From the NCBI GenBank assembly GCA_002189035.1, contig NEEC01000023.1:682001-746000 (forward strand): a stretch of 64,000 nt of DNA, read 5' to 3'. A program made the translations under genes and the position numbers. Origin of the DNA: Utricularia gibba (taxonomy: Eukaryota; Streptophyta; Magnoliopsida; Lamiales; Lentibulariaceae). Numbering within the stretch: position 1 is the first letter of the stretch; every line of letters begins with the position of its first letter. Below are positions 35,281 to 45,366 of the stretch, piece by piece. The notes beneath the pieces were generated by a model. The model ran no database searches. It was given only the letters and a program-made list of their open reading frames with translations, and was not told the DNA's origin.

Positions 35281-35984
35281 ATGGAGCAGGGGGATTTGTT
35301 GTCGGCGGATGAGTTGGAAGTCGCAGGTATCCTGTTTGATCTTCGTAAATCGGTTTTGTTGTTGGAACGGGGACCCAAATTGGTCGCCTGGGGCCGAAAG
35401 AGGAAGAGATCATGCCCTGCGCCGCCGCCCGCGCAAACAATGCCACAACTACAAACCCACTGGCCTAGCCCCGATACCCCTTTGCAATTCTCGCCCAGTG
35501 ACTGCGATGCCAATCAGCCGGCTTCATCCGAGAAAAAGGTATCTTCTTGCGCTATTGATCCGTGGATTTACTTTGATGCCACAACGCGTGGCTACGTGAT
35601 TCTTTTGTCACCGTTTTCCTTTGTCAAAGAGGGGAATGCTGTGCGCTGACTCGAGTTTTCTGATAGGTGACTCCCCGTCGCCACCGCGAAAAGGGGGTGG
35701 AACCCGGCGAGGCTCAGCCGTCTTCCTCTCGGGAAGACGACGGTCAAGGCGGAGAAAACGTGGGCCGCTGTGACCGACCCGGGCTGGTTAATGGGCCTCG
35801 CGCACATTTGATTGATCTCAATGTTCCACCTTTCGAGGAATCCCTGCCGTTGGATTTCCCCGCCATGGCCATCCTCCATCAACGGGCACGATCTGCCGAG
35901 GCCAGGAGGTACAGGAAACAAGTCCTCAAGAGAAAAAAAGCCTTGCGAACTAGAGTCAGCGGTGCAGTGACACCCTCTAAATAG
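35281..35984 (+). CDS. Plant-specific nuclear-type protein with LIDLNVPP (EAR/DLN) motif
   Basis: Two exons, 35281-35538 and 35667-35984, total 576 bases (191 residues). The N-terminal part is MEQGDLLSADELEVAGILFDL; a basic patch WGRKRKRS is a likely nuclear signal. The motif HLIDLNVPP fits the DLNxxP type of EAR repression motif. The C-terminus ARRYRKQVLKRKKALR is strongly basic. No DNA-binding domain is visible, so a co-repressor adaptor role is only an inference. I do not recognise a named family. Confidence 0.75.
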
Positions 35985-36224
35985 TATCTAGTTTTTTGTT
36001 TGAAATCATTCTATTCTTGTTGCCTGGTTTTGGTTGTTTTATTTGTTGTGATTCAATCCATTCAAATGAGCCCTAGGCCCCACAAACTTCAACTTGTGAA
36101 ATAGCTCTTGATCAACATCCAATAGAATTAAATTATTGGATGTATTCTAGAAAATTATTTTTTAAAAACATAAAGTTTTTTTGGTTGTTTGTTTTCGGGA
36201 GCTAACGATTACGGGGATGATGCT

Positions 36225-37845
36225 ATGCGAAGAACAAGTTCCTATCTTTGCGTTCGTGGGAGGTCCGTTTGCTTGGCTTCCAGGTGTCGGAGGGCCACGT
36301 TTCCGCCACAATGTAACCATGCCCTTGATTATGGAGTGCCGGAAATGATGTCACGGGACAGAGATTTGAAGTTCAAGGATTATGATGGTTTGTTATCCGA
36401 TGCCGTCAAGTTCAGGTCTTTGCGAGGGGGGCAATGCGTGCAAGCTCATATGATCAAAACCTTTTACCTACCCTCGCTGTTCCTCCGGCACAAGCTGATT
36501 TCGTTTTATCTGAAACTCGAGTCTCTGAATGATGCAAGGTTGGTGTTCGAGGAAATGCCTGAGAGAAATGTTGTGTCCTGGACGGCCATCATATCTGGGT
36601 ATTCTAAAAATGGGCTTCCTTTGAAGCACTCGGCCTTTTTATTCAAATGCTAAGATCAGGTATTCTGCTCTGCTCATGGCTGCAGTTTACTGCTCTGTAG
36701 ATTTGCTCTTTTGGTATGAGCTGTAACTTAAAAATGTGACAGGTATTGATCCCAATGCTTATACTTTTGCGACGGTTCTTGCGTCATGCGCGGGAGCTTC
36801 TGTTCTCGGGTTTGGAATTCAAGTTCATGGGCTTGCAGTAAAAACTCCTTTTGAGCTCCATATGTACGTTGGTTGCTCGCTCCTTGATTTGTATGCCAAA
36901 TCTGGCAGAATATATGATGCTCGACAGGTGTTTGATGCAATGCCTCTGAAAGATGTAGTTTGTTATACCTCTATTATTTCAGGCTATGCTCAATTGGGTC
37001 TTGATAGAGAAGCACTTGGGGTGTTTCGCGCGTTGCACGGACAAGGAATAACTTCAAATTATGTTACATACGCCATTGTTCTAACGACGTTATCTGGGAT
37101 TGCTTCATATGACTATGGAAGGCAAGTGCATGGCCATGCCCTTCGTTTCGAACAGTTTCATGTGATCCTTGAGAATTCTTTAATAGATATGTACTCAAAA
37201 TGCGGAAACCTCGAATCTGCTAGGAAGGTTTTTGATACCATGCCTGAAAGAACAGTTGTGTCTTGGAATACAATGCTCGCGGGCTACAGCAAACACGGTG
37301 ATGGAAAAGCACTACTTGATCTGTACAACATGATGAAGGTAGGCAGCAATGGAATTAATCCTGATAGTGTTACTCTGTTGACTGTTTTATCTGGCTGTAG
37401 CCATGGTGGGATGGAGAAAATAGGTCTTGAAGTCTTTGATGAGATGACTGCTAAGTATGAGCTTCAACTTGGAGTAGAGCATTTTGGCTGTGTCGTTGAC
37501 TTGCTGAGTCGAGCCGGCCAACTGGAGAAAGCGTTGTTGTTTATCAAAGAGATGCCTGTTGAACCAAATGCAGCTATATGGAGTTCTCTTCTGGGGGCTT
37601 GCACCGTTCACCGGAATATTTCAGTTGGTAAAGTTGCCGGAGAGAAACTTCTTGAGATAGAGCCTGATGTTGCAGGACATTACATTAATCTCTGTAACTT
37701 ATATTCTGGTGATGGAAGATGGGAGGAAGTGAAGAAAGTGAGGCGGTTGATGCAGGATAGAGGTGTACTGAAGAAGCCAGGTAGTTGTTGGATTCAGTTC
37801 GGGAGAAACTCTCATTCAAATGATGCTTCAAATCAAACAGCCTGA
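36225..37845 (+). CDS. PLS-type pentatricopeptide repeat protein with E domain, one apparent missing base
   Basis: Organelle RNA-binding protein of the type that specifies editing or processing sites. Exon 1 36225-36659 and exon 2 36743-37845. Repeats are visible as [74 protein letters not shown] and [19 protein letters not shown]; the E-type ending is [18 protein letters not shown] to KKPGSCWIQ. There is no DYW domain. Exon 1 breaks near 36620-36623: one extra T or G gives [13 protein letters not shown] joined to [12 protein letters not shown]. With it the coding length is 1539, a multiple of three. The longer frame upstream opens with TTG, so the ATG at 36225 is used. Target unknown. Confidence 0.9.
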
Positions 37846-38013
37846 AATGACCAAGAAGGTGCAGGCAGGCTGTCACAATATCTGATAAACAGTTGGATTG
37901 TATTTAAGTGGATACAGATTTTGCCTTAACAAACCGAAAATTACTACATAATCCAGAAATCGCAAACTGCAGGAAATAGGATAGATAAAGTGATGACAAT
38001 GTTTTTCTACGCC
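37846..38013. other. PPR gene 3' flank
   Basis: No feature recognised. Confidence 0.4.
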
Positions 38014-38640
38014 TTAGTGATGATTAACCACCTTGCAATCCAATCTTCCATTGATGCTGGTCATCTTGATCATAGACTCAAAAAATGTCTGAAAGCTTTA
38101 CTGTTCTGATGCTCAATATTACATCACCAAGGCTGTTTGTTTGTGAGCTCGACAGGGGAGTTTGGTGTGACTTTAAAATTATCTTCCGCTGAATAAGCTG
38201 ATTGAAGTAATCATTGTCAAGTTCTGTCGGTTTCAAATCTAGAAATGCGCCCGCATTCTTCTTCTGTTGTGCATTGGACAAGAACCCGTTAGACCGGCTG
38301 CAAATGATGGCTCCAGCGTGTGAACCTGTGATGAGTTGTTGAAGTTGTGCATCCTGTTTTGGAATGATAAGCAGTGGGAGAATCCTAGAGTGTGTGCCCG
38401 CCTACACACCGCAACTATTAGAATTCACATGTGAATGTGTGTTTATCTTTGTAATGTTACCATACCCAAGAGAGCCAGGGAAAGGCCTCTCTGGGAGAGG
38501 CTCTGCCGCATCGTGCTATGTTGAAAATGGGAATCAGAAGGATTATGGTTTCATCAGCTTTTGAAACTCTACCATCTTTTCTCTCCAAAGGCACTTGCCA
38601 TTTTCACTAGCGCTTCTCAGGATGCACTTTCATGACTGCT
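38014..38640 (-). pseudogene. Rearranged class III peroxidase relic (PER64/66-like)
   Basis: On the minus strand, in correct order but in different frames, appear KWQVPLERKDGRVSKADET (near 38560-38610), SLSQRGLSL (near 38490), GGHTL then GFSHCLSFQNRMHNFN around the proximal heme histidine (38340-38385, interrupted by TA), PSFAAGLTGSCPMHN, NAGAFLDLKPTELDNDYF and FFESMIKMTSING...LDCKVVNHH at the end. At least four frame disruptions are present, including a two-base insertion inside HTLG. The distal-heme piece LLRMHFHDCC, normally upstream, lies at about 38611-38635 on the opposite strand. The rest of exon 1 and most of exon 2 are missing. Non-functional. Confidence 0.75.
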
Positions 38641-40585
38641 GCATCACCTGTAAGCGAGTAAGTGGGGTTGGACATTCAGTACAGGACCGTGAGCAATCGA
38701 AATCAACCACCCTGCTTGGTTAAGAAAACCTATTAAATGCAATGTATGCCCTCGAGTTATCATTGAAGTGAGTGTATTGTGATATTCAAGGAACATATGT
38801 ATAATTGAAGTTGGTGGATGGAGCAACATTGGTGAGATTCATCACTTTCACTTTCGGATGTATATCCAGGGCACTGGAACAAGGAGCAGAACGCAGAAAG
38901 GTTTCATCTTTTTTCTCAAAGCAAAGTGTAGAAGAAAGGTTTCAACTCTTCGAGCTTTGTACAAACAAACAGTGGAAGAGAAAGTACCGCAGCAACCACA
39001 GTTTTGAAGTGGTGGGGGTCCTTTTCATTGATTGCAGAATACGAGTTAGATAAATGAATGCACACTCTCGTAACTTGTCATTAATGCTATAGCAGCAGCA
39101 GCAGCATTGATCATGACTCATATCAGCTCGTTTCTTGCCATCAATGATCTCGTTAGTCTGGTGTGGTTTCGGATGGAAAAAATTCAATAAAAGGGATTGC
39201 TTTCTTCACCATTTCCTCGCAGATCATTCTCCATCATCCCCAGAGCAAAAAAAATACGTCTTTGGTTTCCCAGTAGAAGATATGAGATGATCACTATGAT
39301 GTTGGCTCGGCTCACTCAAGGATCTTCAGCCTGTGTACTAATGCTTAGTAGACTCCTGTGTGGTGTTTGATTGAGCCGCGCCAATATCTCAGTGTCAACT
39401 CTCATTTCCTCCACAACACTCGCACATCCCAGGCAAGAAACCTCTTGACTTCCTTCTTCTCCTTTTGTTCGACAGGAAGCCATACATACAGTCATGAGAT
39501 ACACCATTCTTTCGATGATACAGATCCCTGTGATTCATGGGTTTTCATGGAGTCTATTGCAGAAAAAGATGCAGTCAGACCAGGAGGCTAGCAGAATCAA
39601 ATCCAACACAGTTCCACTCGCTGAGGTGCTTTCGACTGCAATTGAATCAGCAATTCTCTGCAAATGTTGGCATCAAAGTTGAAGCTCGTGCACCTCAATC
39701 CATGCATCAGACACTACTGCGTAGTAATTATGACATGGAGGAGGATGGTCGAAGAGCAATAATTTACAAAGGCACTTGTACAAACATCACTCATGGAGGC
39801 AGCTGACGTGATGACCTTCATTGAATGTTTCCTCTCTCAGACAAAGATTCCCACCCATTCATTTCCTGTCCCATCTCTTCTTCCTCCTTTTTCAATAAAC
39901 TATCAGCTTTCATTCCCGAAAGGTTCGAATCTTTAAGCAGACAGAAATGTTGCCAATGCTCTGCCGTACTTGAAAAAATGGAACTGCTTTGAAATACAAA
40001 AGGAAAAACACTGGTACCAACACAAGACTCAAAACCTTGAAATGGACCTCCAAAATTGGTATTCCCAAATAACAAAATGGAGCACACCGATAGTATTTAA
40101 CTGAGACGGAATCAATTTTGCCATATATTGAAATAACAAGACAATTAAATATAATAGTAATTAATTATTTAAATAGTAAAAAATATATTAAATAGAAAAT
40201 ATTGAGTACTAATTTTGTTTAATATGACAAAATTTAAGAATTAAACATATCTTATACGTCAAACAGCGGAAATCAATCGGATGTAAAAGTAAAATGTTGT
40301 AATTGGGCTTTATCACTAGTGAGCTTGAAAAGGCCCATCGGCCTTTTCTCAAGGAACAAAAATCGTATTGGGCCTAAATATTTAAATGCTCTAATAACGT
40401 TAGCAATAACTGCAGTGTCCTGCGTTCCCCCCCTCCCCTTAAGTCTCCCTTCTTGGTAATTGCATTGCGAGATTCTAGTCAACTGCACATTCTTGTTACA
40501 AAGAGAAGAGAATATTGGAATTCTGCATTTTGTGATTGTTTATGAGTTTCTGTAAGTTTTCTGGGCGGTGGAGGTGACGATCACG
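38641..40585. other. Intergenic, no supported gene
   Basis: Many short frames, none with family features. 40120-40260 is AT-rich. Site II-like elements (ATTGGGC, AAGGCCCAT, TTGGGCC) at about 40300-40375 and a CCCCCCTCCCC tract near 40427 form the likely promoter of the gene at 40586. Confidence 0.45.
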
Positions 40586-41768
40586 ATGATAACAAGATCG
40601 AATTTGGCGGAGCAACTAAGAGAATATCAAATGCGATCCAAGAATGAATGGGCCTCCATTTCCTTTCTGTATTCCAATTTCAGCCCCACGACTTCTAGGT
40701 AACGATTTCGGATTCTGATAACTCAACATTTTGTAGATGCATGTTCATAGTTTTGTATTCCCGGAGAGTTACGTTCGTTGACTCAACATATTTTAGATGC
40801 ATGTTCATAGTTTTTGTATTCCAATTAATCTCGTGGGGGGCTTTGTTCAATTTGGGGTAGTGATTTTACATGCATGCGTCAAACCCATTTTCTAGGATTC
40901 CATTTTTCTGTACCGAGTGTTTGTGAATCAGGTGATCATTGACTTTTCATTTGCTTCAATGGTAAATTCCTGTTATGAAAACGTAGGTGCATTGACTTGT
41001 AGCTTCCCTCATCTGCAGCTATAACATCTTTTTTATCTGATGTCTAGAAAGCCTGCCAATGAAATGATCCGTAATTACTCTGAGGCTCTAACTATTTCGT
41101 TTGATTCACATGAGTTTTCTGTGGGCGGTCAATTTTGAATCACAATCCTGGTTCTGCAATCTTCTCATTGAATGTTATCACTAAATATGTATTCTACCTT
41201 TACTTCTAGATTGCTTTGCAAGTCGCAACATATTCCAATTGTTGCAGTGCTTGTTAAAAGGGGAACTCTTTATCCTATCACTCAAAAGTTTTTGCGGTCG
41301 GTTGGTTGTTCATTAGGAACCGACTATGATCACTAAAAACATGCATTGTTTCCCTTCTGGACTGCTTTGTAAGTGGCAACACATTCGTTCATGGTTTACA
41401 GGGTTGATGTTGCAGTGTCTGTTACATGGGAAACTTTCATCCTATTGCTCAAAAGTTTTCAGTGTTGCTCTTTTAGGCGTTGACTATCAGCATTAAACAT
41501 GCATTGCTTCCCTCCTGGATTGCTTTGTAAGTGGCAACATACTCGTTTTCTGGTTTGCAGGGTTGATATTGCAGTGTATGTTATATGGGAACTCGTCATC
41601 CTATCCCTCGTCGTCTTCGCTGCGGTTTCATTGTACTTCAGGCATCTGAGGCTCGCCATGTTTCTGCTATGCGCCGCAGTGGTACTGCTTGTGTGCATGA
41701 AGGTGCTGAAGCAAGTGATGCTCGCTAGGAAGAAGAAACGAAGAATGCTTCTTCCACTGTCCATGTAA
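40586..41768 (+). CDS. Small conserved plant membrane protein, unknown function
   Basis: Two exons, 40586-40698 and 41561-41768, total 321 bases (106 residues). The N-terminal part MITRSNLAEQLREYQMRSKN is hydrophilic and helical. Exon 2 encodes two membrane segments, VDIAVYVIWELVILSLVVFAAVSLYF and LAMFLLCAAVVLLVCMKVL, separated by RHLR, then a basic cytosol-type end ARKKKRRMLLPLSM. It looks like a family seen across plants but I cannot give it a function. The intron carries decayed copies of the start of exon 2. Confidence 0.8.
40721..40822 (+). repeat. Two-copy tandem repeat, 60-base period
   Basis: ACTCAACATTTTGTAGATGC plus the following ATGTTCATAGTTTT(T)GTATTCC occurs at 40721-40761 and 40781-40822 with few differences, inside the intron of the membrane-protein gene. 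Confidence 0.75.
41208..41610 (+). repeat. Threefold repeat, about 150-base unit, that includes the acceptor and start of exon 2
   Basis: Copies begin at about 41208, 41357 and 41510, each starting with a GGA(T/C)TGCTTTGTAAGTGGCAACA-like word. Copies 2 and 3 share GGTTTRCAGGGTTGATRTTGCAGTG, the real acceptor and first codons of exon 2 being in copy 3. Copy 1 is the most decayed. Confidence 0.75.
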
Positions 41769-42081
41769 CAAATTAAGCCTCTGAATTTGTATATTATGAG
41801 TTTCTTCTTTGTAGGAGTCCCCATTTCTTCCCACTGAATGATTCAGACATCAAATGATAATGTAGTTATTACAGGGATGATTTGTTCTGGTCTGTGCCGG
41901 CCCAGTCAGCCATTTTTTTCTTGTCTGTTACGAGTACGGGCTTACGGGTCGGCCCATGTAGTTAAAAAGGTCAGTCCATTTCGAAAAGCATTCAACTGAA
42001 GTCCGATCAATAGGAAGGGCACTCCGAATTCCCAAATCGCCCTAACCAGTGAGCTCGTTCCATTGAAAATTCGTTCAGAAA
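41769..42081. promoter_or_regulatory. NDUFB2 promoter region
   Basis: Contains CCGGCCCAG and CGGCCCATG (site II type) at about 41897-41960, then a short leader to the ATG at 42082. Confidence 0.45.
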
Positions 42082-42844
42082 ATGGGAGGACACGGCGATG
42101 GCGTTACTTACAAAGGCATGACTTTGCATCGGCCGAAGCGCTGGCATACGGTGACTGGAAAAGGACTATGCGCCGTCATGTGGTAATGATTTGGATAAAC
42201 ATGGGTCATTATGCTTCTTGGTTGATTTTTTTTAATCTGCAAGGATGAGATCTCTCAAGGTGGGAATAATTTCTTTTTCTGGGATCTTTGTTTTTGTCAG
42301 CAAGATGTTGAAAGCGATTTGCGAATAGTACAAATGCATTTTATGTCCTGTCGTACTTCCTGACTGAATGTTCGGTGTTATCAGTCTCTTTGGTTTTGTC
42401 AACGAGATATTAGAACCCAATTTATATCTTTATGTTTTTATTTTGGGATCATGGGTGTATGCAATCCTTCATCGTATTATTGTGGCTTGGATGATGAATC
42501 TTGGAGATACTAATTCAGTTGGAAATGATGGCGAGCTTGTATATGCATTGCTAGCAAAACTAAACTGCAATATGTGCTGTCGCTGGTCAAAGCCATTCGG
42601 TTATATACATTGTTACGGTTAAGTTATGTGCACATTTTATATGGCCTGTTGCCTAACCTGCGATTTTTTTAATTACCAGGTTTTGGATTCTGTATAGAGC
42701 CAAGCAAGATGGTCCTGTGCTGCTGGTACGCTATGATGCTTCTTACCTGCTTCCGGAATCAACATTTTTTCACATCTTTGTAACTTTATTTCATTCTTTT
42801 AGGGTTGGAGGCATCCTTGGGAAGGCCACGATGATCACCATTAG
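42082..42844 (+). CDS. NDUFB2: NADH:ubiquinone oxidoreductase (complex I) subunit NDUFB2
   Basis: Small accessory subunit of mitochondrial complex I. Three exons, 42082-42182, 42680-42725 and 42803-42844, total 189 bases (62 residues). Sequence MGGHGDGVTYKGMTLHRPKR, then WHTVTGKGLCAVMWFWILY (the membrane segment), RAKQDGPVLLGWRHPWEGH and a His-rich end. This is the plant NDUFB2 pattern. An AG/GTAAAA donor right at the stop and an acceptor near 42919 suggest an intron in the 3' untranslated region. Confidence 0.93.
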
Positions 42845-43459
42845 GTAAAACCATGCCCTTTTCTCGACTTACATGAATCTCCGCTGTCTGTATATAAATC
42901 CTTCATCTTTTTTCTTCAGGCCAGATGCTACCCGAAACATGTATGTTGGCCGAGCCTAAATGGAGGGAGAAACCCTTCTCTTCATCTTTCTCATTCTGGA
43001 CTTGTATTCTTATGCATAATAAAGCTAGTTGAGGTCATCCTTTTTCTCTCCAGTGACCGTGTACTGGTTTCTCCTCGTTGTCTGATACGATATGAATGTA
43101 TGATCATGTGTTACATATCCATTACCCTATAGTTCAGCAAACCTGTTTTTCCAAAATATTGGTTCCAAACCGAACCGGATCCTGGTTTCAGCAGTCGAAC
43201 CGACGTTTATGAGTCCCTTGTTGCCTTCCGGAGGGATTAGCGGGGGAGCCCTTAAACGGAACTATATCACATAACTCCTCCTCTGTTCAGGATCAGAGCT
43301 GCAACCTGAAAGTACAGCGTTTGATTGGTGTGTGAAATTGGGTGGGTGAGTTAGGAGGTGCAATTACTAAAAAGCCCCCACGTGGAGAAATATTACCCAA
43401 TCGGGGATTTTCCTTGTTCATCTTCACCTTTTTTTTTTTGTCAGTACTGAAATCGCACG
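42845..43459. other. Spacer between NDUFB2 and GT14 gene
   Basis: NDUFB2 3' untranslated region (probably with an intron to about 42919) and the upstream region of the glycosyltransferase. CCCCCACGTGG near 43375 is a G-box. Confidence 0.45.
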
Positions 43460-45064
43460 ATGCGCCATCGCCGTCGAGCTTCTGGAGTTACAATTACGTT
43501 ATGCGTTCTTCTGGGCGCTACCCTTTGCTCCTTCCTCAACGCTTTTCCGATCACCAAGCCGCGGCGCGCTGGTGAATTTCGCCCTTCCCTCTTCTCACAA
43601 GGTGCGACCCCAAATGGGGGATCTGTGTCTTCGGCTCCAGCGCCTCCTCCATCCATAGCGTACCTTATTTCAGGATCCGTTAACGACTCGGGTCGAATTT
43701 TTAGGCTTCTTCACTCCATCTACCATCCCAAAAATCAATATTTGCTCCATTTGGATCGTTCTGCTTCCCAGACAGATAGGGAGTCTTTGGCAATCGCTGT
43801 CCAGTCGGTGCCGCTTTTCTGGGCTGTGCAGAATGTCCACGTCGTTGGAAACGCGGATAATGTCTTAGCCGGTGGACCTTCTGCGCTTTCGTCAACGCTC
43901 CACGGGGCATCTCTGTTGCTTCATGTGTCGTCTACTTGGGATTGGTTCATCAACCTCTCCGCTGATTTCTACCCGCTTGTTACTCAAGACGGTAAGCTTG
44001 CTTCTGTAACTGCCAAGTTCTATTTACATACAGACATGTGTCCGCCTGTCGTTTCATTTGACTTCTTTCCCTGTCTCTTGGAGAGCTTTAAACTTCGATG
44101 CAAACGTTTTTGGATTGGTGCCACGCATTTTCAGGAAAATTCATCATCATAGTCTGCTAGAAAAGGGATTAATACACTATAAATCTGCTCTTTAACTTGG
44201 CTTCATCATCTTCCTGTTTCCAGATCTTCTGCACATTCTGTCATATTTACCGAAAGATCTGAATTTTGTTAAGCATTCAAGTTATGTTGGCTGGAGAGAG
44301 TAAGGTTTCTCTGTTCCTTCTGTTTAGAATGGATACCGTGTAGTGCTTGAACTCCTTGTGCCATGATCTTTGCAGATCTCGGAAACTGAAAACAATAATA
44401 GTTGATCCAGCCCTTCATCGTGCAGAGAAGAGCTACACATTCTTTGCAACTGAGAAACGGCCGCTCCCAGATGCTTTTCGCTTGTTCATGGGTCAGTTTT
44501 TAATGACACTCCTCCCAATCCAGCACAGCTTAAACTGATAAACTCTCATAATTTTCTCGTACAGGTTCACCGATGGGGATCCTGAGTCGAAAGTTCATCG
44601 AATATTGTATTATGGGCACAGAGAACTTTCCAAGAACCCTGCTTATGTATCTATCCAACACAGCTTCCTCATCATCTGTCTTCTTCCCCACCGTTCTCTG
44701 CAACTCCCACAGATTCAATCGCACGACCGTCGACCACAGCCTGTATTACACATTATTCGACTCCAAGAAGCAGCCTAACCCACTAAATTCCACCATGTTT
44801 GATGATATCGTGTTGAGTGGAGCAGCTTTCGCTTCACCATTTGCTGCAGACGACCCTGTTCTTGATCTCATTGATAAAGAATTACTGCACAGGCATTCAG
44901 GGAAACCAGTGCCTGGAGGATGGTGTTTGGGTGAATCTGGTGAAAGGGAATGCGACATTTGGGGCGACTCGGAGGTGCTGATGCCGGGCCCCGGAGCTAA
45001 AAGGCTTGAGAGAAGTCTCATCGAAGTTGTATCCAGCCAAGCGGCTCAATGCTCTGACCGATGA
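43460..45064 (+). CDS. Core-2/I-branching (GT14) glycosyltransferase, GlcAT14-like
   Basis: Golgi type II membrane enzyme. Plant GlcAT14 members add glucuronic acid to type II arabinogalactan. Four exons (43460-43991, 44224-44299, 44376-44491, 44565-45064) total 1224 bases, 407 residues. RHRRR followed by TITLCVLLGATLCSFL forms the cytosolic tail and signal anchor; the domain begins PPSIAYLISGS, with HPKNQYLLHLDRSAS, WDWFINLSADFYPLVTQDD, KTIIVDPALH, SRKFIEYCIMGTENFPRTLL, FFPTVLCNSHRFNRTTVDH, DDIVLSGAAFASPF and GGWCLGES near the end. No frame breaks. The exact acceptor is inferred from the family. Confidence 0.9.
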
Positions 45065-45366
45065 AAGCAGCATCCTCATAGCTGTGAATTCTGATAATCC
45101 CACATCGTTTTTTTTTTTACCCCTTCTCAAGAATGTTGTCGTCATTGAATGGAGGTCCCAAATGGGCCTTGATCATTATTTGGGCCCCATTCCTCTTTGG
45201 GCCCAACAGCGACCTTTATTAAATTGGGCATTCGCAAGGTTGTGTGTATATATAATGCTTCCGTCTCCAGGCAGCGTTTCATTGGTTTTCTTTCTGATTT
45301 TGAACCGGAACAGCGATTTTGTTCTTCGGATCATATAGAAAACTATCGAATTTTGCTGTATAAAAC
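45065..45366. promoter_or_regulatory. Cap methyltransferase promoter with three site II elements
   Basis: TGGGCC occurs at 45163, 45181 and 45198, and a TATATATAA box at about 45244, about 120 bases before the ATG. The upstream GT14 gene ends only 302 bases before this start, so the promoter is compact. Confidence 0.6.

Noticed and set aside
34890-35513. 207-codon minus-strand frame
   Set aside because: Overlaps the leader and exon 1 of the two-exon gene at 35281, whose exon joins and motif are better support.
36189-36224. Longer PPR N-terminus beginning at 36189
   Set aside because: The frame there opens with TTG, not ATG; the first ATG is at 36225.
38078-38281. Separate small gene (67 codons, minus strand)
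   Set aside because: Its sequence NAGAFLDLKPTELDNDYF is the C-terminal part of the peroxidase relic, not an independent gene.
39316-39507. Upstream exon of the peroxidase relic
   Set aside because: The Cys-containing frame there (SQEVSCLGCASVVEE) looked briefly like a VSCADIL block but does not align further.
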